From contig JAFFSR010000347.1 of the NCBI GenBank assembly GCA_017163975.1, positions 1,128,001 to 1,192,000 of the forward strand: a stretch of 64,000 bases of DNA. The letters run 5' to 3'. Position numbers and translations under genes: made by a program. Below the pieces are notes generated by a model. That model saw nothing but the letters and a program-made list of their open reading frames with translations, was not told the origin of the DNA and did not search any database. Below are positions 31,561 through 44,700 of the stretch, piece by piece. The DNA is from Anastatus disparis (Eukaryota > Arthropoda > Insecta > Hymenoptera > Eupelmidae). Each line of letters begins with the position of its first letter. Positions within the stretch are counted from its first letter, which is position 1.

Positions 31561-34500
31561 TTACTCTTTAGTTTTTGTCATACTCTGAAAAATAACTGAT
31601 TTCTTAAAATTCAACTGGGCCTGATGTCGGTATTAGGGTCAAATACTATTGTTTTCAAATTTTGGAAAACATCATCTTTCAGCAAAAATAAGCAACGAAT
31701 TATTACTTTTTAGTTTTAGTCATACTCTGAAAAATAACTGATTTCTTCAAATTCAACTGGGCCTGATGTCGGTATTAGGGTCAAATACTATTGTTTTCAA
31801 ATTTTGGAAAACATCATCTTTCAGCAAAAATAAGCAACGAATTATGCCGTTCGAAAAGTTAAAATATCTTAATTAGAACAAAAGTTACAGCAGTGTCCTT
31901 GCTAGCGTAAGACTTACACTAGCACGATCTGTGTTTCTCAGGAACGGCCGGAGCAAAGAAATTGTTTCAAGGTGGAATTATCAGCAACAAATTAGCAACA
32001 AATTATCACTCATCAGTTTTAGTCATACTCTAAAAAATAACTGATTTCTTAAAATTCATCTGGGCCTAAAGTCGGTATTAGGGTCAAATACTATTGTTTT
32101 CGAATTTTAGAAAACATCATCTTTCAGCAACAAATAAGCAACAAATTATTACTCTTTAGTTTTAGTCATACTCTGAAAAATAACTGATTTCTTCAAATTC
32201 AACTGGGCCTGATGTCGGTATTAGGGTCAAATACTATTGTTTTCAAATTTTGGAAAACATCATCTTTCAGCAAAAATAAGCAACGAATTATTACTTTTTA
32301 GTTTTAGTCATACCCTGAAAAATAACTGATTTCTTGAAATTCAACTGGGCCTAATGTCGGTATTAGGGTCAAATACTATTGTTTTCGAATTTTGGAAAAC
32401 ATCATCTTTCAGAAACAAATTAGCAACAAATTATGCCGTTCGAATAGTTGAAATATCTTAATTAGAACAAGAGTTACAGCAGTAGCCTTGTTAGCGTAAG
32501 ACTTACGCTGGCAGGGCCCGTGTTTCTCGGGAACGGCTGGAGCAAAGAAATTGTTTCAAGGTGGAATTATCAGCAACAAATTAGAAACAAATTATTACTC
32601 ATAAGTTTTAGTCATACTCTAAAAAATAACTGATTTCTTAAGATTCATCTGGTCCTAAAGTCGGTATTAGGGTCAAATACTATTGTTTTCGAATTTTGGA
32701 AAACATCATCTTTCAGCAACAAATAAGCAACAAATTATTACTTTTTCGTTTTAGTCATACCCTGAAAAATAACTGATTTCTTGAAATTCAACTGGGCCTA
32801 ATGTCGGTATTAGGGTCAAATACTATTGTTTTCGAATTTTGGAAAACATAATCTTTCAGCAACAAATTAGCAACAAATTATGCCGTTCGAATAGTTGAAA
32901 TATCTTAATTAGAACAAGAGTTACTGCAGTAGCCTTGTTACCGTAAGATTTACGCTAGCAGGGCCCGTGTTTCTCGGGAACAGCTGGAGCAAAGAAATTG
33001 TTTAAAGGTGGAATTATTAGCAACAAACTGGAAACAAATTATGACTCATAAGTTTTAGTCATACTCTGGAAAATAACTGATTTCTTAGAATTCAACTGGG
33101 CCTGATGTCGGTATTAGGGTCAAATACTATTGTTTTCAAATTTTAGAAAACGACATCTTTCAGCAACAAATTAGCAACAAATTATTACTCCTTAGTTTCA
33201 GTCATACTCTAAAAAATAACTGATTTCTTCAAATTCAACTGGGCCTGATGTCGGTATTAGGGTCAAATACTATTGTTTTCGAATTTTGGAAAACATCATC
33301 TTTCAGCAACAAATTAGCAACAAATTATTACTCATTAGTTTAAGTCATACCCTGAAAGATAACTGATTTCTTGAAATTCAACTGGGCCTGATGTCGGTAT
33401 TACGGTCAAATACTATTGTTTTCGATTTTTGTAAAACATCATCTTTCAGCAACAAATTAGCAACAAATTATGCCGTTCGAATAGTTAAAATATCTCAATT
33501 AGAATAAGAGTTGTAGCAGTGGTCTTGCTAGCGTAAGACTTACGCTAGCAGGGCCCGTGTTTCTCGGGAACGGCTGGAGCAAAGAAATTGTTTTAAGGTA
33601 GAATCATCAGCAACAAATTAGAAACAAATTATTACTCATAAGTTTTAGTCATACTCTGAAAAATAACTGATTTCTTAAAATTCAACTGGGCCTGATGTTG
33701 GTATTAGGGTCAAATACTATTGTTCTCGAATTTTAGAAAACATCATCTTTTAGCAACAAGTTAGCAACAAATTATGCCGTTCGAATAGTTAAAATATCTT
33801 AATTAGAACAAGAGTTACAGTTGTAGCCTTGCTAGCGTAAGACTTACGCTAGCAGGGCCCGTGTTTCTCGGGAACGGCTGGAGCAAAGAAATTGTTTTAA
33901 GGTAGAATCATCAGCAACAAATTGGAAACAAATTATTACTTATAAGTTTTAGTTATACTCTGAAAAATAACTGATTTCTTAAAATTCAACTGGGCCTGAT
34001 GTTGGTATTAGGGTCAAATACTATTGTTCTCGAATTTTAGAAAACATCATCTTTTAGCAACAAATTAGCAACAAATTATGCCGTTCGAATAGTTAAAATA
34101 TCCAAATTAGAACAAGAGTTACAGCAGTAGCCTTGCTAGCGTGAGACTTACGCTAGCAGGGCCCGTGTTTCTCGGGAACGGCTGGAGCAAAAAAAATGTT
34201 TCAAGGTGGAATTATCAGCAACAAATTATTACTCATCAGTTTAAGTCATACTCTGTAAAATAACTGATTTCTTAAAATTCAACTGGGCCTAACGTCGGTA
34301 TTAGGGTCAAATACTATTGTTTTCGAATTCTGGAAGACATCATCTTTCAGCAACAAATTAGCAACAAATTATTACTCTTTAGTTTTAGTCATACCCTGAA
34401 AAATAACTGATTTCTTGAAATTCAACTGGGCCTGATGTCGGTATTACGGTCAAATACTATTGTTTTCGAATTTTGTAAAACATCATCTTTCAGCAACAAA

Positions 34501-37500
34501 TTAGCAACAAATTATGCCGTTCGAATAGTTAAAATATCTTAATTAGAACAAGAGTTACAGTTGTAGCCTTGCTAGCGTAAGACTTACGCTAGCAGGGCCC
34601 GTGTTTCTCGGGAACGGCTGGAGCAAAGAAATTGTTTTAAGGTAGAATCATCAGCAACAAATTAGAAACAAATTATTACTCATAAGTTTTAGTCAAACTC
34701 TGAAAAATAACTGATTTCTTAAAATTCAACTGGGCCTGATGTTGGCATTAGGGTCAAATACTATTGTTCTCGAATTTTAGAAAACATCATCTTTTAGCAA
34801 CAAGTTAGCAACAATTTATGCCGTTCGAATGTTTTTGAATTTTAGAAAACATCATCTTTCAGCAACAAATTCGCAACAAATTATTACTCTTTAGTTTTAG
34901 TCATAACCTAAAAAATAACTGATTTCTTGAAATTCAACTGGGCCTGATGTCGGTATTAGGGTCAAATACTATTGTTTTCGAATTTTGGAAAATATCATCT
35001 TTTAGCAACAAATTAGAACAAATTATGCCGTATTAATAGTTGAAATATCTCAATTAGAATAAGAGTTGTAGCAGTGGTCTTGCTAGCGTAAGACTTACGC
35101 TAGCAGGGCCCGTGTTTCTTGGGAACGGCTGGAGCAAAGAAATTGTTTTAAGGTGGAATTATCAGCAACAAGTTAAAAACAAATTATTACCTATAAGTTT
35201 TAGTCATACTCTGAAAAATAACTGATTTTTTAAAATTCAACTCGGCCTCATGTTGGTACCAGGGTCAAATACTATTGTTTTTGAATTTTGGAAAATATCA
35301 TCTATCAGCATCGAATCAGCAACAAATTATTACTTATTAGTTTAAGTCATACCCTGAAAGATAACTGATTTCTTGAAATTAAACTGGGCCTGATGTCGGT
35401 ATTAGGGTCAAATACTATTGTTCTCGAATTTTGGAAAACATCATCTTTTAGCAACAAATAAGCAACAAATTATGCCGTTCCAATAGTTAAAATATCTAAA
35501 TTAGAACAAGAGTTACAGCAGTAGCCTTGCTAGCGTAAGACTTACGCTAGCAGGGCCCGTGTTTCTCGAGAACGGCTGCAGCAAAAAAATTGTTTTAAGG
35601 TAGAATTAACAGCAACAAATTAGTAACAAATAGTTACTCATCAGTTTTAAACATACTCTGAAAAATAACTGATTTCTTGAAATTCAACTAGGCCTGATGT
35701 CGGTATTAGGGTCAAATACTATTGTTTTCGAATTTTGGAAAACATCATCTCTCAGCATCGAATCAGCAACAAATTATGCCGTTCCAATAGTTAAAATATC
35801 TAAATTAGAACAAGAGTTACAGCAGTAGCCTTGCTAGCGTGAGACTTACGCTAGCAGGGCCCGTGTTTCTCGGGAACGGCTGGAGCGAAGAAATTGTTTC
35901 AAGGTAGAATCATCAGCAACAAATTAGAAACAATTTATTACTCATAAGTTTTAGTCATACCCTAAAAAATAACTGATTTCTTGATATTTAACTGGGCCTG
36001 ATGTCGGTGTTAGGGTCAAATTCTATTGTTTTCGAATTTTGGAAAATATCATCTTTCAGCAGCAAAATGGCAACAAATTATGCCGTATTAATAGTTAAAA
36101 TATCTCAATTAGAATAAGAGTTACAGCAGTGGCCTTGCTAGCGTAAGACTTACGCTAGCAGGGCCCGTGTTTCTCGGGAACGGCTGGAGCAAAGAAATTG
36201 TTTCAAGGTGGAATTATCAGCAACAAATTAGAAACAAATTATTACCTATAAGTTTTAGTCATACTCTGAAAAATAACTGATTTCTTGAAATTCAACTGGG
36301 CCTAATGTCGGTATTAGGGTCAAATACTATTGTTTTCGAATTTTGGAAAACATCATCTTTCAGAAACAAATTAGCAACAAATTATGCCGTTCGAATAGTT
36401 GAAATATCTCAATTAGAACAAGAGTTACAGCAGTAGCCTTGTTAGCGTAAGACTTACGCTGGCAGGGCCCGTGTTTCTCAGAGAACGCTAAAACAAAAAT
36501 TGTCAAGGTAGAATTATCAGCAACAAATTAGAAACAAATTATAAACAAAAAATAATTACAACAAATAGACAAATTATTACTCTTTAGTTTTAGTCATACT
36601 CTGAAAAATAACTGATTTCTTCAAATTCAACTGGGCCTGATGTCGGTATTAGGGTCAAATACTATTGTTTTCAAATTTTGGAAAACATCATCTTTCAGCA
36701 AAAATAAGCAACGAATTATTACTTTTTAGTTTTAGTCATACTCTGAAAAATAACTGATTTCTTCAAATTCAACTGGGCCTGATGTCGGTATTAGGGTCAA
36801 ATACTATTGTTTTCAAATTTTGGAAAACATCATCTTTCAGCAAAAATAAGCAACGAATTATGCCGTTCGAAAAGTTAAAATATCTTAATTAGAACAAAAG
36901 TTACAGCAGTGTCCTTGCTAGCGTAAGACTTACACTAGCACGATCTGTGTTTCTCAGGAACGGCCGGAGCAAAGAAATTGTTCCAAGGTGGAATTATCAG
37001 CAACAAATTAGCAACAAATTATCACTCATCAGTTTTAGTCATACTCTAAAAAATAACTGATTTCTTAAAATTCATCTGGGCCTAAAGTCGGTATTAGGGT
37101 CAAATACTATTGTTTTCGAATTTTAGAAAACATCATCTTTCAGCAACAAATAAGCAACAAATTATTACTCTTTAGTTTTAGTCATACTCTGAAAAATAAC
37201 TGATTTCTTCAAATTCAACTGGGCCTGATGTCGGTATTAGGGTCAAATACTATTGTTTTCAAATTTTGGAAAACATCATCTTTCAGCAAAAATAAGCAAC
37301 GAATTATTACTTTTTAGTTTTAGTCATACCCTGAAAAATAACTGATTTCTTGAAATTCAACTGGGCCTAATGTCGGTATTAGGGTCAAATACTATTGTTT
37401 TCGAATTTTGGAAAACATCATCTTTCAGCAACAAATTAGCAACAAATTATGCCGTTCGAATAGTTGAAATATCTTAATTAGAACAAGAGTTACAGCAGTA

Positions 37501-40500
37501 GCCTTGTTAGCGTAAGACTTACGCTAGCAGGGCCCGTGTTTCTCGGGAACGGCTGGAGCAAAGAAATTGTTTCAAGGTGGAATTATCAGCAACAAATTAG
37601 AAACAAATTATTACTCATAAGTTTTAGTCATACTCTAAAAAATAACTGATTTCTTAAGATTCATCTGGTCCTAAAGTCGGTATTAGGGTCAAATACTATT
37701 GTTTTCGAATTTTGGAAAACATCATCTTTCAGCAACAAATAAGCAACAAATTATTACTTTTTCGTTTTAGTCATACCCTGAAAAATAACTGATTTCTTGA
37801 AATTCAACTGGGCCTAATGTCGGTATTAGGGTCAAATACTATTGTTTTCGAATTTTGGAAAACATAATCTTTCAGCAACAAATTAGCAACAAATTATGCC
37901 GTTCGAATAGTTGAAATATCTTAATTAGAACAAGAGTTACTGCAGTAGCCTTGTTACCGTAAGATTTACGCTAGCAGGGCCCGTGTTTCTCGGGAACAGC
38001 TGGAGCAAAGAAATTGTTTAAAGGTGGAATTATTAGCAACAAACTGGAAACAAATTATGACTCATAAGTTTTAGTCATACTCTGGAAAATAACTGATTTC
38101 TTAGAATTCAACTGGGCCTGATGTCGGTATTAGGGTCAAATACTATTGTTTTCAAATTTTAGAAAACGACATCTTTCAGCAACAAATTAGCAACAAATTA
38201 TTACTCCTTAGTTTCAGTCATACTCTAAAAAATAACTGATTTCTTCAAATTCAACTGGGCCTGATGTCGGTATTAGGGTCAAATACTATTGTTTTCGAAT
38301 TTTGGAAAACATCATCTTTCAGCAACAAATTAGCAACAAATTATTACTCATTAGTTTAAGTCATACCCTGAAAGATAACTGATTTCTTGAAATTCAACTG
38401 GGCCTGATGTCGGTATTACGGTCAAATACTATTGTTTTCGATTTTTGTAAAACATCATCTTTCAGCAACAAATTAGCAACAAATTATGCCGTTCGAATAG
38501 TTAAAATATCTCAATTAGAATAAGAGTTGTAGCAGTGGTCTTGCTAGCGTAAGACTTACGCTAGCAGGGCCCGTGTTTCTCGGGAACGGCTGGAGCAAAG
38601 AAATTGTTTTAAGGTAGAATCATCAGCAACAAATTAGAAACAAATTATTACTCATAAGTTTTAGTCATACTCTGAAAAATAACTGATTTCTTAAAATTCA
38701 ACTGGGCCTGATGTTGGTATTAGGGTCAAATACTATTGTTCTCGAATTTTAGAAAACATCATCTTTTAGCAACAAGTTAGCAACAAATTATGCCGTTCGA
38801 ATAGTTAAAATATCTTAATTAGAACAAGAGTTACAGTTGTAGCCTTGCTAGCGTAAGACTTACGCTAGCAGGGCCCGTGTTTCTCGGGAACGGCTGGAGC
38901 AAAGAAATTGTTTTAAGGTAGAATCATCAGCAACAAATTGGAAACAAATTATTACTTATAAGTTTTAGTTATACTCTCTGAAAAATAACTGATTTCTTAA
39001 AATTCAACTGGGCCTGATGTTGGTATTAGGGTCAAATACTATTGTTCTCGAATTTTAGAAAACATCATCTTTTAGCAACAAATTAGCAACAAATTATGCC
39101 GTTCGAATAGTTAAAATATCTAAATTAGAACAAGAGTTACAGCAGTAGCCTTGCTAGCGTGAGACTTACGCTAGCAGGGCCCGTGTTTCTCGGGAACGGC
39201 TGGAGCAAAAAAAATGTTTCAAGGTGGAATTATCAGCAACAAATTATTACTCATCAGTTTAAGTCATACTCTGTAAAATAACTGATTTCTTAAAATTCAA
39301 CTGGGCCTAACGTCGGTATTAGGGTCAAATACTATTGTTTTCGAATTCTGGAAGACATCATCTTTCAGCAACAAATTAGCAACAAATTATTACTCTTTAG
39401 TTTTAGTCATACCCTGAAAAATAACTGATTTCTTGAAATTCAACTGGGCCTGATGTCGGTATTACGGTCAAATACTATTGTTTTCGAATTTTGTAAAACA
39501 TCATCTTTCAGCAACAAATTAGCAACAAATTATGCCGTTCGAATAGTTAAAATATCTTAATTAGAACAAGAGTTACAGTTGTAGCCTTGCTAGCGTAAGA
39601 CTTACGCTAGCAGGGCCCGTGTTTCTCGGGAACGGCTGGAGCAAAGAAATTGTTTTAAGGTAGAATCATCAGTAACAAATTAGAAACAAATTATTACTCA
39701 TAAGTTTTAGTCAAACTCTGAAAAATAACTGATTTCTTAAAATTCAACCGGGCCTGATGTTGGCATTAGGGTCAAATACTATTGTTCTCGAATTTTAGAA
39801 AACATCATCTTTTAGCAACAAGTTAGCAACAATTTATGCCGATTAGGTTTTTGAATTTTAGAAAACATCATCTTTCAGCAACAAATTCGCAACAAATTAT
39901 TACTCTTTAGTTTTAGTCATAACCTAAAAAATAACTGATTTCTTGAAATTCAACTGGGCCTGATGTCGGTATTAGGGTCAAATACTATTGTTTTCGAATT
40001 TTGGAAAATATCATCTTTTAGCAACAAATTAGAACAAATTATGCCGTATTAATAGTTGAAATATCTCAATTAGAATAAGAGTTGTAGCAGTGGTCTTGCT
40101 AGCGTAAGACTTACGCTAGCAGGGCCCGTGTTTCTTGGGAACGGCTGGAGCAAAGAAATTGTTTTAAGGTGGAATTATCAGCAACAAGTTAAAAACAAAT
40201 TATTACCTATAAGTTTTAGTCATACTCTGAAAAATAACTGATTTTTTAAAATTCAACTCGGCCTCATGTCGGTACCAGGGTCAAATACTATTGTTTTTGA
40301 ATTTTGGAAAACATCATCTTTTAGCAACAAATAAGCAACAAATTATGCCGTTCCAATAGTTAAAATATCTAAATTAGAACAAGAGTTACAGCAGTAGCCT
40401 TGCTAGCGTAAGACTTACGCTAGCAGGGCCCGTGTTTCTCGAGAACGGCTGCAGCAAAAAAATTGTTTTAAGGTAGAATTAACAGCAACAAATTAGTAAC

Positions 40501-41300
40501 AAATAGTTACTCATCAGTTTTAAACATACTCTGAAAAATAACTGATTTCTTGAAATTCAACTAGGCCTGATGTCGGTATTAGGGTCAAATACTATTGTTT
40601 TCGAATTTTGGAAAACATCATCTCTCAGCATCGAATCAGCAACAAATTATTACTTATTAGTTTAAGTCATACCCTGAAAGATAACTGATTTCTTGAAATT
40701 AAACTGGGCCTGATGTCGGTATTAGGGTCAAATACTATTGTTCTCGAATTTTGGAAAACATCATCTTTTAGCAACAAATAAGCAACAAATTATGCCGTTC
40801 CAATAGTTAAAATATCTAAATTAGAACAAGAGTTACAGCAGTAGCCTTGCTAGCGTGAGACTTACGCTAGCAGGGCCCGTGTTTCTCGGGAACGGCTGGA
40901 GCGAAGAAATTGTTTCAAGGTAGAATCATCAGCAACAAATTAGAAACAATTTATTACTCATAAGTTTTAGTCATACCCTAAAAAATAACTGATTTCTTGA
41001 TATTTAACTGGGCCTGATGTCGGTGTTAGGGTCAAATTCTATTGTTTTCGAATTTTGGAAAATATCATCTTTCAGCAGCAAAATGGCAACAAATTATGCC
41101 GTATTAATAGTTAAAATATCTCAATTAGAATAAGAGTTACAGCAGTGGCCTTGCTAGCGTAAGACTTACGCTAGCAGGGCCCGTGTTTCTCGGGAACGGC
41201 TGAAGCAAAGAAATTGTTTCAAGGTGGAATTATCAGCAACAAATTAGAAACAAATTATTACCTATAAGTTTTAGTCATACTCTGAAAAATAACTGATTTT
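31561..41300. repeat. Tandem ~5.0 kb segmental duplication inside the right arm
   Basis: 31561-36290 is repeated at 36577-41300 with a constant offset of 5016 bp at the points I checked (31861 with 36877; 34865 with 39881). Shared private variants include ACACTAGCACGATCTGTGTT and GTTACCGTAAGATTTACGCT. Near 35280-35800 versus 40290-40700 the order of sub-blocks differs between copies. Confidence 0.88.
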
Positions 41301-42800
41301 TTAAAATTCAACTCGGCCTCATGTCGGTATCAGGGTCAAATACTATTGTTTTCGAATTTTGGAAAATATCATCTATTTGCAACAAATTAGCAATAAATCA
41401 TGCTGTTCGAATAGTTGAAATATCTTAATTAGAACCAGAGTTACAGCAGTGGCCTTGCTAGCGTAAGACTTACGCTAGCAGGGCCCGTGTTTCTCGAGAA
41501 CGGCTGCCGCAAAAAAATTGTTTTAAGGTAGAATTAACAGCAACAAATTAGCAACAAATAGTTACTCATCAGTTTTAAACATACTCTGAAAAATAACTGA
41601 TTTCTTGAAATTCAACTGGGCCTGACGTCGGTATTAGGGTCAAATACTATTGTTTTCGAATTTTGGAAAACATCATCTTTCAGCATTGAATCAGCAACAA
41701 ATTATTACTCATTAGTTTAAGTCATACCCTGAAAAATAACTGATTTCTTGAAATTCAACTGGGCCGGATGTCGGTATTAGGGTCAAATTCTATTGTTCTC
41801 GAATTTTGGAAAACATCATCTTTCAGCAACAAATTCGCAACAAATTATTACTCTTTAGTTTTAGTCATACCCTAAAAAATAACTGATTTCTTGATATTTA
41901 ACTGGGCCTGATGTCGGTGTTAGGGTCAAATTCTATTGTTTTCGAATTTTGGAAAATATCATCTTTCAGCAGCAAAATGGCAACAAATTATGCCGTATTA
42001 ATAGTTAAAATATCTCAATTAGAATAAGAGTTACAGCAGTGGCCTTGCTAGCGTAAGACTTACGCTAGCAGGGCCCGTGTTTCTCGGGAACGGCTGGAGC
42101 AAAGAAATTGTTTCAAGGTGGAATTATCAGCAACAAATTAGAAACAAATTATTACCTATAAGTTTTAGTCATACTCTGAAAAATAACTGATTTTTTTTAA
42201 TTCAACTCGGCCTCATGTCGGTATCAGGGTCAAATACTATTGTTTTCGAATTTTGGAAAATATCATCTATTTGCAACAAATTAGCAATAAATCATGCTGT
42301 TCGAATAGTTAAAATATCTTAATTAGAACCAGATTTACAGCAGTGGCCTTGCTAGCGTAAGACTTACGCTAGCAGGGCCCGTGTTTCTCGAGAACGGCTG
42401 CAGCAAAAAAATTGTTTTAAGGTAGAATTAACAGCAACAAATTAGCAACAAATAGTTACTCATCAGTTTTAAACATACTCTGAAAAATAACTGATTTCTT
42501 GAAATTCAACTGGGCCTGATGTCGGTATTAGGGTCAAATACTATTGTTTTCGAATTTTGGAAAACATCATCTTTCAGCATTGAATCAGCAACAAATTATT
42601 ACTCATTAGTTTAAGTCATACCCTGAAAAATAACTGATTTCTTGAAATTCAACTGGGCCGGATGTCGGTATTAGGGTCAAATTCTATTGTTCTCGAATTT
42701 TGGAAAACATCATCTTTCAGCAACAAATTAGCAACAAATTATTACTCTTTAGTTTCAGTCATACCGTAAAAAATAGCTGATTTCTTGAAATTCAATTGGG
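41050..42800. repeat. 894 bp higher-order tandem duplication near the right end
   Basis: CAGCAGCAAAATGGCAACAA occurs at about 41073 and 41967, and the GGGCCCGTGTTTCTCGAGAA variant at 41481 and 42375. Both offsets are 894 bp. The unit contains two palindrome modules plus short modules. Confidence 0.85.
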
Positions 42801-43956
42801 CCTGATGTCGGTATTAGGGTCAAATACTATTCTTTCCGAATTTTGGAAAATATCATCTTTTAGCAACAAATTAGCAACAAATTATGCCGTTCGAATGGTT
42901 AAAATATCTTAATTAGAATAAGAGTTAAAGCAATGGCCTTGCTAGCGTAAGACTGATTTCTTGAAATTTAACTAGGCCTAATGTCGGTATCAGGGTCCAA
43001 TACTATTGTTTTCGAATTTTGGAAAATATCATCTATTAGCAAGAAATTAGCAACAAATTACGCCGTTCCAATGTCTTTGAATTTTAGAAAATATCATCTT
43101 TCAGCAACAAATTAGCAACAAATTATTACTCTCTAGTTTTAGTCATACCCTAAAAAATAACTGATTTCTTGATATTCAATTGGGCCTGATGTCGGTATTA
43201 GGGTCAAATTCTATTGTTTTCAAATTCTGGAAAACATCATCTTTCAGCAACAAATTAGCAACAAATTATGCCGTTTGAATAGTTAAAATATCTAAATTAG
43301 AATAAGAGTTACAGCAGTGACCTTGCTAGCGTAAGACTTACGCTAGCACGGCCCGTGTTTCTCGGGAACAGCCGGAACCAAAAAATGGTTTTAAGGTGGA
43401 ACTATCAGCAACGAATTAGCAACAAATTATTACTCATTAGTTTAAGTCATACTCTAAAAAATAACTGATTTCTTGAAATTCAACTAGGCCTCATGTCGGT
43501 ATCAGGGTCAAATACTATTGTTTTTGAATTTTGGAAAATATCATCTATTAGCAAGAAATTAGCAATAAATCAAACAAATTAACAACAAATTATGCTGTTC
43601 GAATCCTTAAAATATCTCAATTAGAACCAGAGTTACAGCAGTGGCCTTGCTACTGGGCCTGATGTCGGTATTAGGGTCAAATACTATTGTTTCTGAATTT
43701 TGGAAAATATCATCTTATAGCAACAAAATAGCAACAAATTATGCCGTTCGAATAGTTAAAATATCTTAATTAGAATAAGAGTTACAGCAGTGGCCTTGCT
43801 AGCGTAAGACTTACGCTAGCACGGCCCGTGTTTCTCGGGAACGGCTAGAGCAACAAAATTGATTTTTGCGTAACAAATCAGCAACAAATTAGCAACAAAA
43901 TATGGTAATGGTTAGGTAGTGGCGTTGTCTAGTGGCTGTGCCAGCGTAATAGACGT

Positions 43957-43965
43957 CACTGATAT
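43957..43965. repeat. 9 bp target site duplication, right copy
   Basis: CACTGATAT follows the terminal ...CGTAATAGACGT and equals 26940-26948. Confidence 0.93.
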
Positions 43966-44456
43966 TATCATTATATTGAGAGATTGAATTTTAATTAATT
44001 AATATAAAAGATATTCTAAAGTCTATTATAACAATGTTAAAATCAGTGTTTCTTTTCTGAATTCTGTTATAGTCTAACATACAGCTAGATGCTTTACTTA
44101 AGTGAATTTAGCATGATCTCCGCCAATACCATCATTCAACTAAGGCTGTATTTTTGCTGTAAAATTTTTATTCTAAATTGGTATTATATTAAACATATCT
44201 TTTATTTTTTTCTTTTTTTAAAACTTTCCTTAAATTATATTTATATAACTTTAGAGGTTATGTTAATTATATTATGTTACATTAACGTTCATCTACCGAA
44301 TTCAGTCTCGGTTAAGTTAGGTGTTCGACTTTACCGAATCCAGTGCAGTACTGGCAACATCATTATTCAACTAATACGTCATTTTTATTGTATCGCTTTT
44401 ACACTAAGTTAATATTATGTCACGCATACGTTTTAATTTCGCCTGAAAAAGAATTC
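43966..44456. other. AT-rich flank, no gene recognised
   Basis: A 107-codon ORF (44089-44412) is present. It is hydrophobic and AT-driven (many Ile, Leu, Tyr, Phe) with no known motif, and I do not call it a gene. Confidence 0.4.
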
Positions 44457-44458
44457 TA

Positions 44459-44698
44459 CCGTGAAGGACGTAATTTTTGATCACCTAAGAGGTATTCCTG
44501 ATCACATATTTACATGTAAAAAAGTAAAAGTATATTTCTTTTTCACATAAACGAAGCATTTTTTTCGCTCAATTTCATTTTCCTCATAAATTAAAAAAAG
44601 GTTCTTTCTACTAAAATCTTAAAGATTATGATTTATAATAAATAATGATCAGAAATTACGCCCTGATCAGGAACTACGTCCTTTACGGTATTTTAAAG
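44459..44698. mobile_element. TA-flanked MITE (240 bp)
   Basis: TA at 44457-44458 and 44699-44700. CCGTGAAGGACGTAATTTTT at the left pairs with the right end ...AACTACGTCCTTTACGG. TA duplication suggests a Tc1/mariner-type MITE; only the ends support this. Confidence 0.75.
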
Positions 44699-44700
44699 TA

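Larger units (their letters stand above)
26949..43956. mobile_element. Giant FB-like (Mutator superfamily) foldback element, 17,008 bp
   Basis: Terminal inverted repeats begin ACGTCTATTACGCTGGCACA at the left and end with the complement at the right. The match runs inward through GCCACTAGACAACGCCACTA and GAAACACGGGCCGTGCTAGC. The element is bounded by a perfect 9 bp duplication. Beyond the first ~100 bp each arm becomes a tandem array in opposite orientation: about 0.95 kb on the left and about 13.4 kb on the right. A 9 bp duplication with repeat-built inverted arms is the hallmark of Drosophila FB elements, related to MULEs; the assignment here is inferred. No transposase is visible inside, so it is probably non-autonomous. 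Confidence 0.88.
30533..43956 (-). repeat. Right arm array of the giant foldback element, 13.4 kb
   Basis: About 30 long modules (298-304 bp), each with GCTAGCGTAAG-A-CTTACGCTAGC followed by GGGCCCGTGTTTCTCGGGAA, mixed with short ~145 bp modules that lack the palindrome. Both module types share GGGCCTGATGTCGGTATTAG and AACAAATTAGCAACAAATTA. Palindrome spacing is near 300, 440 or 590 bp, i.e. one long module plus zero, one or two short ones. Some late units are truncated (near 42940 and 43645). No stretch codes for protein. Confidence 0.93.

Noticed and set aside
30533..43956. CRISPR array
   Set aside because: Repeats are long, variable, include the supposed spacers, and sit in a eukaryotic transposon with inverted ends and a target duplication.
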